Under the pieces are notes generated by a model that saw nothing but the letters and a program-made list of their open reading frames with translations, did not search any database and was not told where the DNA came from. Below are positions 8,447 through 12,821 of a stretch of DNA of 12,821 nt, piece by piece. The DNA comes from an uncultured Bartonella sp. (lineage in GTDB: Bacteria; Pseudomonadota; Alphaproteobacteria; Rhizobiales; Rhizobiaceae): NCBI GenBank assembly GCA_943913205.1, contig CALTWN010000030.1:1-12821 (forward strand). Reading direction: 5' to 3'. The position numbers and the translations under genes were made by a program. Numbering within the stretch: position 1 is the first letter of the stretch; every line of letters begins with the position of its first letter.

Positions 8447-8466
8447 AAAACACTATATAGCAGTGT
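8444..8466 (-). terminator. Possible minus-strand terminator after pepN
   Basis: Read on the minus strand, a 5-bp stem (ACACT, 7-nt loop, AGTGT) is followed directly by TTTTTATTT. Read on the plus strand the same hairpin lacks a T-run, so it would be a poor terminator for pepN. No minus-strand gene ends here. If it works, it would stop antisense transcripts that come through the convergent degP-kinase junction and cross the kinase gene. The stem is short, so this could be chance. Confidence 0.3.
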
Positions 8467-8478
8467 GTTATTAAAAAA

Positions 8479-8494
8479 GTTAATAAATTATTAA
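8479..8494 (-). promoter_or_regulatory. Candidate CtrA box
   Basis: The minus strand reads TTAATAATTTATTAAC, an exact match to the CtrA consensus TTAA-N7-TTAAC known from Caulobacter and other Alphaproteobacteria. It lies 92 nt before the histidine kinase start codon. Such a motif occurs by chance in AT-rich DNA (roughly once per window of this size by a simple base-frequency estimate), so its location in the only sizeable intergenic region is the main support. Confidence 0.4.
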
Positions 8495-8501
8495 AATAGC
8501 T

Positions 8502-8537
8502 CTAGACATATCGAATCAGTTTTGATTCACTAGACAT
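8502..8537. repeat. Direct repeat flanking a GANTC inverted repeat
   Basis: CTAGACAT occurs at 8502-8509 and again at 8530-8537, 28 bp apart start to start. Between the copies is an inverted repeat, GAATCA-GTTT-TGATTC (8513-8528). Each arm contains a GANTC sequence (8513-8517 and 8524-8528), the recognition site of the cell-cycle methyltransferase CcrM in many Alphaproteobacteria. The symmetry suggests a regulator binding site upstream of the kinase gene. I could not assign convincing -35 and -10 elements around it. Confidence 0.4.
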
Positions 8538-8575
8538 GTAGATAAGTAGTAATATCTAATAACTCTTATTTAAGC

Positions 8576-8579
8576 GGAG
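8576..8579 (+). promoter_or_regulatory. Ribosome binding site of the histidine kinase
   Basis: GGAG lies 6 nt before the ATG at 8586. It supports that start over the in-frame Met codons at residues 14 and 33. Confidence 0.6.
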
Positions 8580-8585
8580 CTATAA

Positions 8586-10766
8586 ATGATTTGTTCAAAC
8601 GCCACAGGCGAAACAAATAAATATATGAATGTAAAAACAAAAGTTATAAATATATTTTTCGCTACATTTACTAAGCAGGCTATGTCACGCATTTTTAGTG
8701 AATTACGCTTGCGCATAATGATTATAACCGCTTTTATTTCCTTTTTCACTTTAATGGGAAGCTGTTTATTTAGTTACTTCAATAGTCAGTATAATAGAGA
8801 AATAACACAAGGTGAAATTGCTTTAAAATTTTATGCTCAACAGCTAGATATATATATGTACCAGCATAATAATTCTAAGGATGAATTACAAAAGCTTATT
8901 AAAAATTATATTATAGAGGTTACCCAAAATCACAATAATATATATGAGGGTATAAATTTTGCAATAGCTACTAATGGTAAAATTATTGCTGCCTATCCAC
9001 AGGCTTATAGAATAGGCAATAACCTAAATAATGTCATTTCTGATTTACAAAAAAATAAATCTAAACTATGTATGGCAATTACAAAAAATATAATAACAAA
9101 CACGCAAATAATTACATATATAAATCACGACCAATTATTAAAATACTGGCATAAAAATACCAAAAAGGCCTGGTTTCTTTATTTCTCTATTTTGTTATTA
9201 GCCAGTTCTTTACTTTTTTCTTGGTTGCGTCAAATTACTATTACGAAACAACGCGCGCAAGAATTATATAATTTTAATAAAAGTTTTAATGAGGCTACAG
9301 AAAATAGCTATTGTGGATTATGGAATTGGAATCTTGCAACAGGGCAGATTTACTGGTCAGCGTCTATCTACGATATATTGGGATATAAAAGGCGAAATGA
9401 GTTTTTATCTATCGCTGATATTGAAACCCTAATAGAAGATAAAACAATAAAATTATACGATATAGCCAATAATTTAATAAATAATAACGACCCTATTCTA
9501 GAGTTAATTTTACCTATGCGCCACGCAAAAGGGCATATTGTGTATATTATGATACATACAAAATATAATAGCCAAGATAAATCTCTTAACGCTATTTGCT
9601 TTGATATTAGCAAACAACATAATAAAACCAATGAAATAGAACAATCAAAATTTCTTTTAAAAGAGGCTATCGAAAATATTTCAGAATCTTTTATATTATG
9701 GGATAAAAACAGTAAATTAGTATTATTTAACAGCAAATATCGCGAATATTCTGGCGTGCCGAAAGAAATGCTCTATGTTGGAGCATTACGTAAAGATATT
9801 GAGGCAAAATCTCAATTAATCAATAGCAACGATAATTTATTTTATAGCTACGAAAAGCAACTTAGCGATAAACTATGGGTAAAGGTTAACTCACGCAATA
9901 CTTTAGATGGCGGCATAGTTTCTATTGCAACAGATATTTCAAATTTAAAAATAGCACATAAAAAACTGCAAGACAAAAACCGCACTTTAAATGGCACTTT
10001 GCAGCAAATGAAGTCTAAGGGTAATGAAATTATAGGCTTAAATAGAAGCCTTAAAAAAGAAAAAGAAAAAGCAGAAGCCGCAAATAAAGCGAAGTCTGAA
10101 TTTTTAGCAAATATGTCGCATGAATTACGAACACCTTTAAATGCTATTATCGGCTTTTCAGAAATGATGTTAACTGCCGCTTTTGGCGCTATAAATAATG
10201 CCAAATATGAAGAATATTTAAAAGACATTCATGATTCAGGCAAACATTTACTTGCGCTTATTAACGACATACTTGATATGTCTAAAATTGAAGCAGGAAA
10301 ATTAAACTTAAACCGAAAAATAGCAGATGTAGGAATTGTATTACAAGAAGCTCAGCGATTTTTTGAACCCATGATACAAGAAAAAAATATAATTGTTAAA
10401 ACAAATATAGCTGAAAATCTTATGGCAAATATTGATATGCGTGCTATAAAACAGGTATTTATGAATATAATTTCAAATGCTGTAAAATTCACCCATCCCG
10501 ATGGTAATATAAGCATTAAAGCCAGCAATGACTCAAAAGCTGTTACAATATTAATAGAAGATAGCGGTGTAGGCATTGATGAAAAAGATTTAGCTAAACT
10601 TGGCAGCCCATTCGAGCAAGTAGAAAATCAATTTAGTAAAAGCTACGCAGGATCTGGCTTAGGTTTAGCTATAGCAAAATCTTTATTACACTTACATGGT
10701 GCCACCATAGTTATTACTTCTTTTAAAGGCAGTGGCACCAAAGTTTGCATAAAACTACCTATTTAA
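8586..10766 (+). CDS. Membrane-bound PAS-domain sensor histidine kinase
   Basis: This is a sensor kinase that autophosphorylates on His and passes phosphate to an unidentified response regulator. The 726 residues are laid out as follows: a cytoplasmic N-terminus; TM1 (about 43-65); a small extracytoplasmic region of about 130 residues with no recognisable sensor domain; TM2 (about 196-214); a PAS-like domain (about 234-345, with GLWNWNLATG); a second PAS-like domain (about 357-455, with ESFILWDKNSKLVLFN); a coiled coil (about 455-505); HisKA with phospho-acceptor His512 in SHELRTP; and HATPase_c with N-box Asn627/Asn631, G1 box DSGVG (659-663) and G2 box GSGLGL (689-694). Glu513 and Thr516 fit a bifunctional kinase/phosphatase. 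The catalytic core resembles the PleC/PdhS-like kinases of Alphaproteobacteria, but I cannot name the gene. No response regulator adjoins it. The 3' end overlaps the convergent degP gene by 8 nt. Confidence 0.92.
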   Translation: MICSNATGETNKYMNVKTKVINIFFATFTKQAMSRIFSELRLRIMIITAFISFFTLMGSCLFSYFNSQYNREITQGEIALKFYAQQLDIYMYQHNNSKDELQKLIKNYIIEVTQNHNNIYEGINFAIATNGKIIAAYPQAYRIGNNLNNVISDLQKNKSKLCMAITKNIITNTQIITYINHDQLLKYWHKNTKKAWFLYFSILLLASSLLFSWLRQITITKQRAQELYNFNKSFNEATENSYCGLWNWNLATGQIYWSASIYDILGYKRRNEFLSIADIETLIEDKTIKLYDIANNLINNNDPILELILPMRHAKGHIVYIMIHTKYNSQDKSLNAICFDISKQHNKTNEIEQSKFLLKEAIENISESFILWDKNSKLVLFNSKYREYSGVPKEMLYVGALRKDIEAKSQLINSNDNLFYSYEKQLSDKLWVKVNSRNTLDGGIVSIATDISNLKIAHKKLQDKNRTLNGTLQQMKSKGNEIIGLNRSLKKEKEKAEAANKAKSEFLANMSHELRTPLNAIIGFSEMMLTAAFGAINNAKYEEYLKDIHDSGKHLLALINDILDMSKIEAGKLNLNRKIADVGIVLQEAQRFFEPMIQEKNIIVKTNIAENLMANIDMRAIKQVFMNIISNAVKFTHPDGNISIKASNDSKAVTILIEDSGVGIDEKDLAKLGSPFEQVENQFSKSYAGSGLGLAIAKSLLHLHGATIVITSFKGSGTKVCIKLPI

Positions 10767-10773
10767 TTGGTAG
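10751..10773 (-). terminator. Possible degP terminator overlapping both stop codons
   Basis: A 5-bp stem (CTACC, 9-nt loop, GGTAG; 10755-10773) is followed on the minus strand by TTTT (10754-10751). It covers the last codons and stop of degP and also the stop of the convergent kinase. On the plus strand no T-run follows, so the kinase transcript may not end here. The hairpin is short and weak. Confidence 0.3.
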
Positions 10774-12225
10774 AGCTAAAAAGCTACTATGATTATTATA
10801 AATAATTTGTAAAAGTAGAGCCTTGCGGCCATCTTTTTTAGATAATTCTATTATCTTCATAAAATCAGCAACAGAATTAACCGGCCTATTATTAACAGAG
10901 CTAATAATTAATCCTGCATGCAACCCTTTATATGCTGCATCGCTGTTTATATCTACCGAGGTTATAAGCAGTCCATTTCCCTGAGGATTTTTTTCAACAG
11001 CAAATCCTAGTTTGTTTATAATAGATCTTTTATCTTCTTTACTATCATTTTTATCTATAAATTCTGAAGGTTTTTTAGGCATTACACCAACTATTGCCTC
11101 GATAGTTATTTTTTTATTATCTCTTAATATTACTAAAGAAGCTTTATTGCTTGGTGTAATAGCAGCAATTTTTTTAGCAAAATCGCGCGGAGTTTTTATA
11201 GCCTGACTATTTACAGAAATAATTACATCACCAGCTTTTATTCCTGCTTTTTGAGCGGAACTATCTTTTATAACTTGGGCAACTAAAACTCCGTCTGTAT
11301 TTGAAAGGCCTAATGATTCAGCAATTTCTTTATTTATTGTTTGCATTTTCAATCCAAGCCAGCCACGCTCTACTGCTCCTTTTGCCATTAACTGTTTTAC
11401 TACAGTTTGTGCATTGCTTGAAGGAATAGCAAAAGCTATGCCAACACTACCCCCCGATGGAGAATAAATTGCCGTATTTATGCCTACAACCTCCCCTTTT
11501 ATGTTGAAGGTAGGCCCACCCGAATTACCTCTATTAACCGCAGCATCTATTTGTAAAAAATCGTCATAAACACTGGCCCCGATGTCACGTCCACGCGCAG
11601 AAACAATACCCGCGGTAACTGTACCACCTAAACCAAAAGGATTTCCAACAGCCACAACCCAATCTCCAACGCGAACTTTATTATCATCACCAAAAGCTAC
11701 ATAAGGAAAAAGAACATTTTTCTCATCTACTTTTAACAAAGCAATATCGGTTCGTGAATCTCTACCTATAAGTTTAGCTTTATATTCTTTGCCATTATCT
11801 AAAGTAATAGTAAAAACCTCACCTTCGTTAACAAGATGATCATTGGTAACAATATAACCATCTTTAGAAATGAAGAAGCCAGAGCCCTGCGCTACAAGAT
11901 GCAAATATCCTTGCCTTTTAGTTTTATTTTCGCTATTAAAATTTTCATCAAAATCTTTAAAAAAGCGTTTTATCGGACTATTATCTGGCATATCATTAAA
12001 AGTTGGTAAATCAAAAAAACTAAAAAAGTCACTTTCATATTCAGATTTACTACTACGAACCTGTACAGAGACTACAGCAGGCTTTACTTTTGCTACTAAA
12101 TCTGCAAAGCCAATATGCGCTACATCTGCTTGCGAGGCACTTAATAAAGTTGCTCCATGTGAGCAAACAGGCATAAACAATATCTGAGCCATTATCGCTA
12201 TAATACATAACTTAGTTTTTAGCAT
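10759..12225 (-). CDS. degP: Periplasmic serine protease/chaperone, DegP/DegQ (Do) family
   Basis: This is an HtrA-type protease that degrades or refolds damaged envelope proteins. The 488-residue protein has a Sec signal peptide (Lys3 and Lys5, hydrophobic 6-20, likely cleavage near SHGA at 22-25), a trypsin-like domain with catalytic triad His130 (TNDHLV), Asp160 (SRTDIALLKV) and Ser235 (GNSGGP), and two PDZ domains (about 290-380 and 405-475). This is the usual Do-family plan and length. The start overlaps the 3' end of ccmF by 14 nt and has a perfect AGGAGGT just upstream, so expression from the ccm transcript is likely, and I see no separate promoter. In rhizobia degP also follows the cytochrome c maturation genes, where feuP/feuQ come next. 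Here the next gene is instead the convergent kinase. DegQ is an equally possible name. Confidence 0.94.
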   Translation of the reverse strand: MLKTKLCIIAIMAQILFMPVCSHGATLLSASQADVAHIGFADLVAKVKPAVVSVQVRSSKSEYESDFFSFFDLPTFNDMPDNSPIKRFFKDFDENFNSENKTKRQGYLHLVAQGSGFFISKDGYIVTNDHLVNEGEVFTITLDNGKEYKAKLIGRDSRTDIALLKVDEKNVLFPYVAFGDDNKVRVGDWVVAVGNPFGLGGTVTAGIVSARGRDIGASVYDDFLQIDAAVNRGNSGGPTFNIKGEVVGINTAIYSPSGGSVGIAFAIPSSNAQTVVKQLMAKGAVERGWLGLKMQTINKEIAESLGLSNTDGVLVAQVIKDSSAQKAGIKAGDVIISVNSQAIKTPRDFAKKIAAITPSNKASLVILRDNKKITIEAIVGVMPKKPSEFIDKNDSKEDKRSIINKLGFAVEKNPQGNGLLITSVDINSDAAYKGLHAGLIISSVNNRPVNSVADFMKIIELSKKDGRKALLLQIIYNNHSSFLALPIK

Positions 12226-12821
12226 TTAACCTCCTACATTTTTTCTTATAATAATATTTAAAAAACACGCAGAGTCTATATTTTATTAAAAATTTTCTGC
12301 TTATTTTTATCGGTAATCCTATAACAGCGCCAATTATACACAAAAAAGCACCCAGCCATATAGCTAAAATACTATAATTATAGTCTATTCTAAACATAAC
12401 TTTATTTTGCTGTTGCTGTTGCATTACAATATATAGCTGAGTTAAACCAAAATTTGCTAAACCTACTATTATGGTTTGCTGTTGTTGAATCAAATAATTA
12501 CGCTTTTGTACTGTTATTTTTTTAGTTTTGCCATTTTTTGTAGCCAAAAAATTATACTGGGTGCCATAATAATTATTGGCATTAATTATAGATGAGTTTA
12601 AATATGTAAGCTTTATATTATTGATATAAATATTTTGCCTAGGCTCTAAAGCTACTTGCTTCGATGTGCTAAATAAACTAGAAAAACATATGGCTACAAG
12701 CATAATTAATATGCCTATATGGCTACATAACATAACTACCAAATTATATAAATTTTGCTTTTTATTTAAAACAAATCTTACGCTGGCATAAATCATTAAA
12801 AATATAATTACTATGCATAAG
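12212..12821 (-). CDS. ccmF: Cytochrome c haem lyase subunit CcmF, C-terminal part (runs off the window)
   Basis: CcmF is the integral membrane core of the System I haem lyase that attaches haem to apocytochrome c in the periplasm. Only the last 202 codons are visible. The frame is open to the right edge, so the Met at 12796 is internal. Seen in order: a TM segment at the edge; a second TM with SHIG, whose His matches a conserved CcmF haem-b ligand; a periplasmic domain with QKRNY (family form EKRxY) and GLTQLYIV (family form DLYxxL); and a last TM with IWLGAFLCIIGAVIGL (family form WIWLGxxxMxxGG). Two short Gln runs sit in the periplasmic domain, and the usual TTEAAI and KPF motifs are poorly kept, so the protein is diverged. 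The identity rests on this motif order. The gene overlaps degP by 14 nt, and no ccmH gene lies between them. Confidence 0.8.
   Translation of the reverse strand, partial: LCIVIIFLMIYASVRFVLNKKQNLYNLVVMLCSHIGILIMLVAICFSSLFSTSKQVALEPRQNIYINNIKLTYLNSSIINANNYYGTQYNFLATKNGKTKKITVQKRNYLIQQQQTIIVGLANFGLTQLYIVMQQQQQNKVMFRIDYNYSILAIWLGAFLCIIGAVIGLPIKISRKFLIKYRLCVFFKYYYKKKCRRLNAKN
12229..12235 (-). promoter_or_regulatory. Strong degP ribosome binding site within ccmF
   Basis: The minus strand reads AGGAGGT, a full Shine-Dalgarno sequence, with TAA before the degP ATG. The spacing is on the short side. It lies inside the last codons of ccmF and fixes the degP start. Confidence 0.75.
12407..12487 (-). 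repeat. Two short CAR-repeat (poly-Gln) tracts in ccmF
   Basis: Alternating CAA/CAG codons encode five Gln at about 12408-12422 and four Gln at about 12476-12487, 53 bp apart, within the periplasmic domain of CcmF. Such tracts can change length by replication slippage. Confidence 0.6.

Noticed and set aside
9848..10228. Antisense open frame inside the histidine kinase
   Set aside because: It is the mirror of the coiled-coil and HisKA coding region, with no own ribosome site or family resemblance.
10774..10793. Second hairpin AGCT-AAAA-AGCT after the kinase stop as a plus-strand terminator
   Set aside because: The stem is only 4 bp, no T-run follows, and the sequence is coding for degP.
11870..12187. 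Plus-strand open frame opposite the degP 5' end
   Set aside because: It is the complement of the DegP signal peptide and protease start, and the composition is that of a shadow frame.
12796..12796. Met at 12796 as the start of a small 194-residue membrane protein
   Set aside because: The same frame stays open to the window edge with hydrophobic codons, and the content matches the C-terminus of CcmF, so it is a partial gene.

Overview
The window reads as a piece of the chromosome of an AT-rich alphaproteobacterium (about one third G+C or less by eye). ThiO, ThiS and ThiE most resemble the forms I know from Hyphomicrobiales (Rhizobiales), and ccmF is followed by degP, as in the cyc-degP region of rhizobia. 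Tight packing, low G+C, two genes that look eroded or trimmed, and genes missing from a familiar neighbourhood suggest a reduced, perhaps host-associated genome. That lifestyle is inference. No mobile element, tRNA, rRNA, CRISPR array or phage gene was seen, and I did not find a clearly new multi-gene system.

Positions 42-5095, plus strand: a compact thiamine operon, thiC-thiO-thiS-thiG-thiE-thiD. Neighbouring genes overlap by 1 nt or lie 1-5 nt apart. Together they make the pyrimidine moiety (ThiC, ThiD), the thiazole moiety (ThiO, ThiS, ThiG) and join them (ThiE) to thiamine phosphate. ThiF, Dxs, a cysteine desulfurase and ThiL would have to be encoded elsewhere. Only 41 nt precede thiC, so a TPP riboswitch could lie just outside the window.

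Positions 5123-8446, plus strand: two genes continue the same transcriptional direction with short gaps. The first is a diverged protein that appears to derive from a family-4 uracil-DNA glycosylase but lacks its hallmark motifs. The second is an intact M1 aminopeptidase N (pepN).

Positions 8447-8585: the only sizeable intergenic region. It holds a hairpin, a perfect CtrA-type box, and two GANTC (CcrM-type) sites arranged as an inverted repeat between 8-bp direct repeats. It leads into a membrane-bound PAS-domain histidine kinase (8586-10766), which has no response regulator beside it.

Positions 10759-12821, minus strand: a DegP/DegQ-type periplasmic serine protease, convergent with the kinase and overlapping it by 8 nt. 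Upstream of it, and overlapping it by 14 nt, is the C-terminal part of the cytochrome c haem lyase subunit CcmF, which runs off the right edge. The ccmH gene expected between ccmF and degP in rhizobia is absent here.
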